The notes below the pieces were generated by a model that saw nothing but the letters and a program-made list of their open reading frames with translations, ran no database searches and was not told the DNA's origin. From assembly GCF_038051925.1 (NCBI RefSeq), contig NZ_CP150634.1, positions 930,001 to 994,000 of the forward strand: DNA of 64,000 nt, given 5' to 3'. Every line of letters starts with the position of its first letter. Position 1 is the stretch's first letter. The translations under genes were made by a program, and so were the position numbers. Of this stretch, positions 8,618 to 15,063 are shown one piece after another. Source of the DNA: Methylotuvimicrobium sp. KM2. Lineage in GTDB: Bacteria; Pseudomonadota; Gammaproteobacteria; Methylococcales; Methylomonadaceae.

Positions 8618-9619
8618 ATGACCGACCCACTTCTTCCGAATAGGCATAGCCAGGACTTTTTTACTTGCGATGTCTTCGACTCTTTCAAGGATGATATTGC
8701 ATCGATGGAGCATCCTGTTTTTTCTTTGTCCAAGACGCCGGATCATCGGATGCTTTTGTACGAGCGGGATGGCGTCACGATTAGAGTAAAACCCAGCTAC
8801 ACCGGCTTAGCGACCATCTTCGACAAGGATATTCTTCTGTATTTGGCCGGCTCTCTTATGAACGCGAAAAACAACGGGCAAACGATATCGAAAACCGTCA
8901 GGTTTACCACCTACGATTACATAGTTGCCACGAACAAGGCCTTAGGCGGCGTGCAATACAAACAGCTTCAGGAGGGCTTGGAACGGTTGAACGGAACGTT
9001 GATCCAGACCAACGTCAAAACGAACGGTAAGGAAATTACCAAGGAATTTGGCTTGATCGAAAGCTGGGAAGTCATCAAGGAAGACGGCAAGCTAACCTCG
9101 ATCGAAGTTACTCTGTCGGATTGGTTTTACAATTCGATTCTGGGTGACGCTGTTCTTACCATAGACAAAGACTACTTTCGACTGAGAAAACCGACGGAAC
9201 GCCGGCTTTATGAACTGGCTCGTAAACACTGCGGTAGCCAGGCGGTTTGGAAAATAAAGCTGGGGAACTTAAAAGATAAACTGGGCGTGACCTCTCAAAT
9301 GAAGATGTTTCGTTTCAATATCAAAAAGATCACCGAAACCAACCATCTGCCCGAATACAACATTGTTTTGGAAGACGACGTTGTCATGTTCACTCGGAAG
9401 GAACCGCCGAAGGAGATCAGCCCGCCGGAACAGTTGCCGAAGCATGTCACGAAATCCGAAGTGGCAGCCAATGCAAGGCCGGGTGAAACCTATCAGCAAG
9501 CAGAAGAGCGTTTGAAGCAAGTAAAAAAGCCAAAGGCAACTGAGGCTAAGAACAAGGTACTAGCGGCGACAAAGCCAAGCAAAAAGCATTTGTCAGAGCT
9601 CAGGAAGGCGCTGAAGTGA
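8618..9619 (+). CDS. RepA-family plasmid replication initiator
   Basis: 333 residues from the ATG at 8618 (a TTG at 8585 is less likely). The body (VRFTTYDYIVATNKALGG, LERLNGTLIQTNV, LSDWFYNSIL, LRKPTERRLYELARKH) matches the replication initiator protein A family of plasmids, a winged-helix initiator that binds origin repeats. The C-terminal tail contains NARPGETYQQAEERLK, which resembles the tail of the small proteins encoded just downstream. No clear iterons or partition operon are seen nearby, so this is probably an integrated plasmid remnant. Confidence 0.85.
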   Translation: MTDPLLPNRHSQDFFTCDVFDSFKDDIASMEHPVFSLSKTPDHRMLLYERDGVTIRVKPSYTGLATIFDKDILLYLAGSLMNAKNNGQTISKTVRFTTYDYIVATNKALGGVQYKQLQEGLERLNGTLIQTNVKTNGKEITKEFGLIESWEVIKEDGKLTSIEVTLSDWFYNSILGDAVLTIDKDYFRLRKPTERRLYELARKHCGSQAVWKIKLGNLKDKLGVTSQMKMFRFNIKKITETNHLPEYNIVLEDDVVMFTRKEPPKEISPPEQLPKHVTKSEVAANARPGETYQQAEERLKQVKKPKATEAKNKVLAATKPSKKHLSELRKALK

Positions 9620-9622
9620 TCG

Positions 9623-9739
9623 ATGATCGCGCGTTTGACCGGCAATACGATGGCCAACGACGCCAAGCCGGGGGAAACCTTCGAGCAGGTGTTGCAGCGG
9701 AAGCGGGAGTTGGCTGAGGTTAAGCGGAAGTTGAGGTAA
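9623..9739 (+). CDS. Small basic-tailed protein, KRKLR family (38 aa)
   Basis: It starts 4 bp after the repA stop. The product has an N-terminal MIARLTGNTMAND, then KPGETFEQ, RKRELA and a basic end EVKRKLR. The same C-terminal pattern recurs at 10218-10337, 10575-10655 and 21616-21693, and weakly in the RepA tail. Conservation at the amino-acid level with synonymous differences suggests translation. Function unknown. Confidence 0.55.
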   Translation: MIARLTGNTMANDAKPGETFEQVLQRKRELAEVKRKLR

Positions 9740-9764
9740 AACATAATATTATATCGGGGGATAT

Positions 9765-10190
9765 ATGAATTGCATTGCTTACCGTGGTGGTTACAAATAC
9801 CAGATCAAACAAGACTATAATTTGCCCAATTCGGGCATTATTCCTAATCAACCGGTTGATATTCAATTCATTAGACTAGATGTCGATGGTCATTTATTGA
9901 TCCGATCGGGTTATGCTTGGGATGGTCCGTCTGGACCGACTATAGACACCAAAAATTTTATGCGCGGCTCATTGGTACATGATGCGCTTTATCAACTAAT
10001 GCGTGAGGGTCTTTTGGACATGACCGCTCATAGAGACCCTGCAGACAGATTATTACAGAGCATTTGCATTCAAGATGGCATGAGCAAGTTACGCGCACGA
10101 TGGGTTTATGAAGCAGTGAAGCGGTTTGGCAAGCCGGCTGCCGATCCTTCAAAAGATCATCCTTTAATTTGGGCGCCGAAGAAATGTTGA
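9765..10190 (+). CDS. DUF1353 family protein
   Basis: 141 residues with a GGGG-rich ribosome binding site upstream. GYAWDGPSGPTIDTKNFMRGSLVHDALYQLMREG and the following RDPADRLLQSICIQDGMSKLRARWVYEAVKRFG match DUF1353, a family common in phages and prophages, often near lysis or tail genes. Its role is not established. It sits between two copies of the KRKLR small gene. Confidence 0.85.
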   Translation: MNCIAYRGGYKYQIKQDYNLPNSGIIPNQPVDIQFIRLDVDGHLLIRSGYAWDGPSGPTIDTKNFMRGSLVHDALYQLMREGLLDMTAHRDPADRLLQSICIQDGMSKLRARWVYEAVKRFGKPAADPSKDHPLIWAPKKC

Positions 10191-10217
10191 TGTTGAAACA
10201 GTTGCTGACAGCAAGAC

Positions 10218-10337
10218 ATGACAAACGGCCTTTTGCCTGGTAATTCGGTGGCCAAGGACGTCAGGCCGGGGGAGACGTTCGAGCAGGCGTTGCAGCGGAA
10301 GCGGGAGTTGGCGGATGTTAAAAGAAAACTGAGGTGA
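10218..10337 (+). CDS. Small basic-tailed protein, KRKLR family (39 aa)
   Basis: ATG at 10218, stop at 10335-10337. The product reads MTNGLLPGNSVAKDVRPGET, then FEQALQRKRELA and DVKRKLR. It is closest to the copy at 9623 and to the fragment at 21616. The stop codon overlaps the ribosome binding site (AGGTGA) of the next small gene at 10342, so the two are probably co-translated. Confidence 0.55.
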   Translation: MTNGLLPGNSVAKDVRPGETFEQALQRKRELADVKRKLR

Positions 10338-10602
10338 AAATATGAAAATTGGATTCCGCAAACCGTCATTGAAAAAACGTTTAGCCGCGCGAACATCGGT
10401 TAAGTGCCATGTTCGCCATTCCCTAGGCGTTAAAGCGCCCCGTGGGTACGGTTGGCTGACCAACCCCAAAAAAGCCGCGTACAATCGGGTTTATTTGAGA
10501 ACGACATTTGGTTTAGCCGCTCTTTTGAAATGGCTCTTTGGCGGGAAACGGTGATTGTTTTAATTCAGTAGGCTAGTGCCAAGAATGGCGGGACGTTTGA
10601 GC
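10260..10602 (+). repeat. 340-bp duplicated module, copy 1
   Basis: It spans the 3' part of the KRKLR small gene, the 70-residue gene and the beginning of another KRKLR fragment. The same order recurs at 21615-21963 with substitutions and one 2-bp insertion. No terminal inverted repeats are visible. The boundaries fall inside KRKLR coding segments, so recombination between such segments could have generated the duplication. Confidence 0.8.
10342..10554 (+). CDS. Small conserved basic protein (70 aa)
   Basis: MKIGFRKPSLKKRLAARTSV, then a PRGYGWLTNPKKAAYNRVYLRTTFG core and a basic end. It is rich in Lys and Arg. I recall similar small hypothetical proteins with a GWxxNPKKAAYNxVYxxTTFG motif on mobile elements, but no function. 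An AGGTGA ribosome binding site lies 5 bp upstream. A diverged copy at 21698 is disrupted by a 2-bp insertion. Confidence 0.65.
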   Translation: MKIGFRKPSLKKRLAARTSVKCHVRHSLGVKAPRGYGWLTNPKKAAYNRVYLRTTFGLAALLKWLFGGKR

Positions 10603-10655
10603 AGATGTTAGATCGGAAGCGGGGTCTGGCGGAGGTTAAGCGGAAGTTGAGGTAG
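10575..10655 (+). pseudogene. Fragment of a KRKLR-family small gene
   Basis: In frame it reads ASAKNGGTFEQMLDRKRGLA and then EVKRKLR and stop. An in-frame TAG precedes it at 10572 and there is no start codon, so only the C-terminal half survives. 10656-10858 holds no gene that I can support. Confidence 0.5.
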
Positions 10656-10858
10656 GGCTGGTTACGTCTCCAAGCTGCCGTTCAAAGTGTTTTATTGGTC
10701 GTCAGATCGTTGCCAGACAGCGGACGGTCATAAGATAAAAAGAAACTGTATATGACCCGACACAGAAAGATATAGAGTAGTATTCTGAGAAATTATGCGG
10801 AGTTTATTGTCTAGCGTGTGCCAATCTTGGATAATAAACAGAAACTATATAATTACTC

Positions 10859-10865
10859 GTTGGGC
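10859..10865 (+). other. Integron-type core site, 5' boundary of cassette 1
   Basis: GTTGGGC fits the integron recombination core GTTRRRY. Its exact complement GCCCAAC lies at 11602, at the start of the attC-like site that closes this cassette, as the cassette model requires. No integrase gene is in the window. Confidence 0.5.
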
Positions 10866-10909
10866 GATGCGACAACGCCTTTTTTGTCGCAATAGAGGAA
10901 GGGTTCTCA

Positions 10910-11170
10910 ATGTTTATGAAAGCATCCCTAGCCACCTGAGTTACCACATTTGCATTGTCGATTTCTTTGCCCGTCCATGCAGAAAAACAAATGGAAGATC
11001 GGTGTATTCGAGATGGCGAGTGCGCATCTGGTGAATGCAAGAAATTTCAATGCACCATCAGACTAAAACCCAAGGGACAAATTGGGGACAGATGCGTATT
11101 CGGCAGCACCGGTGACTTCTACGTTAGGCATGTAGTAGAACCCACAAACAATACGGAGGTAGTTATATGA
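10910..11170 (+). pseudogene. Small secreted cysteine-rich protein with TGA in the signal peptide
   Basis: A strong ribosome binding site (AGAGGAAGG) precedes ATG at 10910. The frame reads MFMKASLAT, TGA at 10937-10939, then VTTFALSISLPVHAEKQMED, giving a plausible signal peptide with cleavage at HA. The mature part has four spaced cysteines (DRCIRDGECASGECKKFQC) and one more further on. One base change to TGG or CGA would restore the gene. It overlaps the next gene by 4 bp (ATGA). No similarity recognised. Confidence 0.5.
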
Positions 11171-11595
11171 AAAGGCTAGTTCTTGCAGCGGCCATAATTT
11201 TTGCACCAAGTCTTTCTTGGGCAGTAGGTGAGGTTCTCAAGCTAAATACGAAAGGAACGGAATATTGTTATGGCAGCAAGCCCCTTTCATTCGGCCCAAG
11301 GAATAGCATGGGTTTTTGGGTCAGAATTGATGATTTATATTCCGCTACCGTCTATTTGGATCAATCGCTTACGAAAGAGGTCGGAGTTTTAGATATAGAA
11401 AGCTCAATGATCTCTTCAAAGAGGGCATCCTTTAGTGCCTTTTATGGTGACACATATGACCATTTTGCTGCGGTTGGGACTTTTAACTTTGACGCCACAG
11501 GAAGCATAAAATCATTAAAAGCCACTCTTATAAGGAGAGGTATTTTAAATGGGTGTTATTCGAGAGCTACCGTAAAAGGAAAGCGAATTAATTAG
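11167..11595 (+). CDS. Secreted hypothetical protein
   Basis: 142 residues with a clear signal peptide (MKRLVLAAAIIFAPSLSWA, cleavage before VGEV) and two cysteines in the mature part. It starts inside the stop of the preceding cysteine-rich gene (ATGA overlap), so expression is coupled. It ends 7 bp before an attC-like site, the usual place of a cassette gene. No family recognised. Confidence 0.65.
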   Translation: MKRLVLAAAIIFAPSLSWAVGEVLKLNTKGTEYCYGSKPLSFGPRNSMGFWVRIDDLYSATVYLDQSLTKEVGVLDIESSMISSKRASFSAFYGDTYDHFAAVGTFNFDATGSIKSLKATLIRRGILNGCYSRATVKGKRIN

Positions 11596-11601
11596 CTATA
11601 T

Positions 11602-11708
11602 GCCCAACACATTACTCAAGCGCTCAGATCCAAACGGCGCTGTTGCCCAGCCTATCGCCGTTTGGGTACGCTGCGTGCTCCACTTTGCCGCTTAGCTCCA
11701 CGTTGGCA
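11602..11708 (+). other. attC-like integron recombination site 1
   Basis: It opens with GCCCAAC, then CTCAAGCG, and closes with CGCTTAGCTC and GTTGGCA. The inner pair CAAGCG/CGCTTA and a central perfect inverted repeat CCAAACGGCG/CGCCGTTTGG give the hairpin expected of attC. GCCCAAC is the perfect complement of the upstream cassette boundary at 10859. The next gene starts 4 bp after the closing core. Confidence 0.5.
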
Positions 11709-11711
11709 GCC

Positions 11712-12225
11712 ATGACAGATGAGCAATCTCCCTTGGAACGCTTGGAGCGCATGGGCTTTTGCAAGGTTGGAGAGTGGCGCCTTGAATCAGGCCAGGCCAA
11801 GTGCGCCCTGATTGCGGAAGCAAATTCTCAAAATATTCTTTATGCGTTTGTCGTTGCTGGCTTAGTCATGTACATCGGAAAGACAGCACAGCCTTTGAAG
11901 AAGCGCCTTTACGGCTACCAGAATCCCGGCCCAACGCAATCCCACTAACATCAAGGGAAAAAAGCTCATAGAAGAAACCTTGGCGTCCTCAACGGCGGTG
12001 GAAATTCACGCACTTCCAGACAACGGACTGCTCTACTATGGCGGCTTTCATGTCAATTTGGCCGCAGGACTAGAAGACAGTCTCGTGGCCACCATCAGGC
12101 CCGTCTGGAACAAAACAGGCGTATGTCTGCCAACAGACGCTCCTGCTGACATGCCGGTCGCCGCGCTCGCGGCTGAGCTTGAGAGTTCAAAGGCTGCTTT
12201 TTGTTTTGCAGTAGCCATACGCTAA
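11712..12225 (+). pseudogene. GIY-YIG nuclease-domain protein, frameshifted
   Basis: ATG at 11712 gives MTDEQSPLERLERMGF...ILYAFVVAGLVMYIGKTAQPLKKRLYGY, where YAF and MYIGKT are the GIY-YIG signature. The frame stops at 11946. The continuation TNIKGKKLIEETLASSTAVE lies one frame over, with HALPDNGLLYYGGFHVNLAAGLEDSLVATIRPVWNKTG completing the domain. A one-base indel near 11941 explains this. The gene begins directly after an attC-like core and its end runs into the second attC-like site, consistent with a gene cassette. Confidence 0.65.
12128..12191 (+). other. attC-like integron recombination site 2
   Basis: It opens with TGCCAAC, the exact complement of the core GTTGGCA that opens this cassette at 11702. 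A central GCCGCGCTCGCGGC hairpin and the closing GTTCAAA follow. The length of 64 bp is usual for attC. The closing core departs from GTTRRRY, which lowers confidence. Confidence 0.42.
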
Positions 12226-12280
12226 AATCACTAAATGTCCCTTCCTGGTCAAAACCGCCATAAAAAACTCTCTACCCCAA

Positions 12281-12631
12281 CTAACCATCATTCGCCGCTT
12301 CCGGCAGCACCACCAGAAACGGCCCAACCCGAAGGTTCCCTTCGCCATAACCCCGCACCGGCACCGACGGCCAGCGGTTGAACACCGGTTCCGCGAGGAT
12401 TCTTTCGGCCGCGTCCAAACATTCCGCAATCAAATCCGCATCGATGCCATGATCGAGCAGGGCGGTTTGAATACTCGGGTATTCGCCTTCCAGGTCGTAA
12501 TCGGCCATCGCCGCCCCGAAGCCTTTGACCCATTCGATCAACTCCGGATCGTCTTCGGCCGGCACAAAGCCCTTGCCGCCGGATTTATAAAACGCCCAGC
12601 CTTGCGCCCAGAGGTTCGGGATGTCGGTCAT
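12281..12631 (-). CDS. Conserved hypothetical protein
   Basis: 116 residues, acidic, starting MTDIPNLWAQGWAFYKSGGKG and containing DDPELIEWVKGFGAAMADYDLEGEYPSIQTALLDHG. No signal peptide or membrane helix. I do not recognise a named family. A 35-bp segment of this gene (12506-12540) is repeated exactly at 13698-13732, so a second copy once existed nearby. Downstream 12632-12748 holds no gene. Confidence 0.6.
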   Translation of the reverse strand: MTDIPNLWAQGWAFYKSGGKGFVPAEDDPELIEWVKGFGAAMADYDLEGEYPSIQTALLDHGIDADLIAECLDAAERILAEPVFNRWPSVPVRGYGEGNLRVGPFLVVLPEAANDG

Positions 12632-12748
12632 TGTGTTGTCTATGTATGCCTTAATCTAAAACGTAATACAATTCAATAACTCACTAAAATACTCAGTTGA
12701 AAATTGAATCATTTTGTGATTCACTGCAAAAAAATAATAAAGCCAAAC

Positions 12749-12853
12749 CTATCGTAAGATAGGGACAGAAAATCGCGGATCCTCTGATCCAGGAAAGCCG
12801 GATTGCCGAATGTGACTAGCGTTATAGTCACATAGGTGGTCTGGCTTTTTTTG
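12749..12853 (+). ncRNA. Structured leader RNA with terminator hairpin, unassigned
   Basis: Three hairpins occur in series: CTATC-GTAA-GATAG, GGATC-CTCT-GATCC, and a long stem AGCCGGATTGCC/GGTGGTCTGGCT capped by an 8-bp perfect helix TGTGACTA/TAGTCACA and followed by seven T. The neighbouring upstream gene is on the other strand, so a plus-strand terminator here has no gene to end. It stands 223 bp before a PEP-CTERM gene. A premature-termination (riboswitch-like) leader is a reasonable reading. I could not match it to a known class. Confidence 0.45.
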
Positions 12854-13075
12854 TTTTAATCGCCAGACGGAGTGGCATGTATTTTTTTGGTTCGCAGATT
12901 ACCTCTTAACTACCGGTTGATTTCGAAGATGTTCTGTCATGTCCTAAAAAATAATGCGCAGCTTAACAAATCTGCTTGCCATCAAAAAAATTTGCAATCA
13001 ACCCCTTGGGAAAGCTTTGGCTCCCACAGGTATGCCACCATTAACGCAGGTATAGCTTAAGGCTTGGAGAAAATC

Positions 13076-13642
13076 ATGAAACGACCAAAAGTAGTTTTAA
13101 ATATGGCATTTATATTTTTGACTTTTGCGGGATTGTATACGAATGACGCAAATTCAGCCTTGGTGGGAGCAGAAGTCGGAGCATACCTAGACATTTCCGG
13201 GCATTCGGGCTTTCCATTCTCTAGTACAGAAATCGGTGATCTTGTCGAATTTTCCTTTCTCGAAACCGACGATATCAAAGCTGGATCTGCTAATTTTTTT
13301 GATAATGGATTGATTTTGGACTACACCAATCTGTCTTCAACCGGTTCTGTTGATTTCACGAGTAGGCAATGGACTTTTCTCTTTAACAGTTGGCCAGCGA
13401 TTCAGCAGATAATTGAGAGTATCACTCCAAATGTTGGCAATCCTTCGGGGGCCAGTGTCGGTTTAGTTAGTACGGATATCTTTGCGATCGATTTGCCCGC
13501 TTTGAAAGTCGATCCCGAACAAAGAATCGAATGGCGATTCGAAATAGCAACACGAGCAATTGATGTCCCGGAACCTACTGTGCTTTCCTTGCTCGGTCTT
13601 GGCACCATCGTTATGGGATTCAGGAGGTACAAACCACGATAG
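13076..13642 (+). CDS. PEP-CTERM sorting domain protein
   Basis: 188 residues from the ATG at 13076, which has GGAG 8 bp upstream. There is an N-terminal signal peptide (MKRPKVVLNMAFIFLTFAGL, cleavage after NSA). The mature part begins LVGAEVGAYLDIS, and the C-terminus is VPEPTVLSLLGLG followed by a hydrophobic stretch and FRRYKPR. The last part is a PEP-CTERM anchor, processed by exosortase during export of exopolysaccharide-associated proteins. The leader RNA upstream may control it. Confidence 0.85.
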   Translation: MKRPKVVLNMAFIFLTFAGLYTNDANSALVGAEVGAYLDISGHSGFPFSSTEIGDLVEFSFLETDDIKAGSANFFDNGLILDYTNLSSTGSVDFTSRQWTFLFNSWPAIQQIIESITPNVGNPSGASVGLVSTDIFAIDLPALKVDPEQRIEWRFEIATRAIDVPEPTVLSLLGLGTIVMGFRRYKPR

Positions 13643-13697
13643 CCATACATACCCATAGCCGTGTTTAGAGCGATAAGCCTTGACACTCAGATGCATA

Positions 13698-13732
13698 CAT
13701 CGCCGCCCCGAAGCCTTTGACCCATTCGATCA
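13698..13732. repeat. 35-bp exact copy of part of the gene at 12281-12631
   Basis: The stretch matches 12506-12540 exactly, then diverges on both sides. It is a scar of a lost second copy of that gene, or a recombination footprint beside the PEP-CTERM gene. Confidence 0.7.
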
Positions 13733-13816
13733 GCTTGGGATATTTATCGGTTTTAAATATAGGTTTTCGAATTTACTTATTGTTTGTTGGTAAGTTTTCG
13801 ATCGGTGATTCTTTAT

Positions 13817-14813
13817 TTAGGCATTTGGGCTTCTCAAAACGGAGCCTTTTTTTGTAACCCGGTCAAAGCTAAAAATGTGTTCTCTTGGGCTGTCGGCACA
13901 GCGACCAACTAAGCGTCTGGGAAAGTCGGGCTCACCGTTATCGAGGTGGACTGTTGCTCCGCAGACCGGACAGGGCGCGGTATAGCTTACAAGGCGAATA
14001 ATCCTTAAGTCGCCGTTTCTGAACAACTCCAGTTGCGCCGATTTTTGTTCTATAGCGGTTATTAACTCGGAAGCGACGACAATGCGATCTTCGAATAAAC
14101 GAAGCCAAGGCCTGATGAAAAGATCCAAACTCCACATGGAAGAGCAAAGATGCTTATAAATATCGTCAACTCTCTGGTTGTTACTGGTTTTGGAATGGTT
14201 AAGCCTAGCCAGGCGAGGTAAGAGAGTGCAATTACACTGCCGCCAAGGGTGATTAACCAACCGGCGATAAACCAGATATGCCAGCTCGATAGGCGTATCT
14301 GACCATCGTGGAATAGCCATTTTGCCCACCAAGTTGTTTTTACTTCGCCGTTTTCAGCTAATTCATACTGGAAACTAATTCGGGATTGATTTTTCGTTTT
14401 ATCCGGCTCAATTGCTGAATTTTTTTCGTCATCATTGTTGCCGGTTTCAGGGAGCGGTTCGGCTTTAATCCAATATAGGGATTCGTTACCACGTCCGGCC
14501 TTTTCCGGGATATAGGAATCAAGTTCCGGATAGCAATTAAGGTTCCTTTTTTCGGCAAGCGCTATCACATCTTTTTTTCTAGAATTCCAATAGGGCAAAA
14601 CCGATTTATTCCAATTGACCCATTTATTGGGAGGATCATTGGTAATTGCATGTGCAGCGGCCAGGTATCTTTATTGGTGAAACGCCTTTTTTTCTCTTCC
14701 AAATCGGCTTTTTTGAGCGATTCTTCCGCTAGTGCTCGAAGGACTTGGTGCGGTTTTTCATCGCTTGGGATGCTGCCTACCCAATCCATAAGACATTGAA
14801 TTATCTCACGCAT
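13817..14813 (-). pseudogene. Membrane protein with C-terminal zinc ribbon, two frameshifts
   Basis: Three frames assemble into one protein of about 330 residues. The first begins MREIIQCLMDWVGSIPSDEK. The second runs ITNDPPNKWVNWNKSVLPYW through two membrane segments (WHIWFIAGWLITLGGSVIAL and an FISIFAL segment). The third runs WSLDLFIRPWLRLFEDRIVVASELI to CPVCGATVHLDNGEPDFPRR and GRCADSPREHIFSFD. Breaks lie near 14650 and 14138. The CxxC and second Cys suggest metal binding. No family name known to me. A palindrome covers its ribosome binding site. Confidence 0.65.
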
Positions 14814-14817
14814 AAAT

Positions 14818-14839
14818 CACCCTAAACCGGTTTAGGGTG
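14818..14839. promoter_or_regulatory. Perfect 22-bp palindrome over the start region of the membrane-protein gene
   Basis: CACCCTAAACC is followed at once by its exact complement. On the minus strand it ends 4 bp before the ATG at 14813 and includes the only Shine-Dalgarno-like AGGG. It could be an operator or an RNA hairpin hiding the ribosome binding site. No T tract follows, so it is not a usual terminator. Confidence 0.5.
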
Positions 14840-14913
14840 GTTAAAGCCTTTTTCGCTGGGAAAAAATACATAAAACTGAACTCTCCTTTTTTAAAGCTTC
14901 GGTGTTCATAATT

Positions 14914-15063
14914 ATGGCAGAGATTAAGTTATATAAAGCAGACCGGTATTCCGATAAATACCGATCTGTTTTTCGCTCTAAGCCTCAGTATTGCGAAGAT
15001 TGTAAAGGTGATTTAGTTGGTATGAAGTCTTTTGAAAATGGTACGGCAATGTACTTTTTGGAA
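14914..15063 (+). pseudogene. Small zinc-ribbon protein gene, 5' part, split by IS66
   Basis: The ATG at 14914 opens MAEIKLYKADRYSDKYRSVF and then QYCEDCKGDLVGMKSFENGTAMYFLE, where the IS66 end begins. Past the element (16741-16787) the same frame resumes with LECENCHKRIKINN and a stop. The rejoined 62-residue protein has two CxxC pairs, a complete zinc ribbon. With the element in place the frame would run into IS sequence and end at 15135. Confidence 0.8.

Noticed and set aside
10937..10939. Selenocysteine codon
   Set aside because: The TGA is in a signal peptide, no hairpin of SECIS type follows, and no selenoprotein family matches.
12749..12853. Assignment as c-di-GMP class I riboswitch
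   Set aside because: GGAAAGCC resembles part of the class, but the conserved GGGCAAACC region and the spacing of the second helix are absent.
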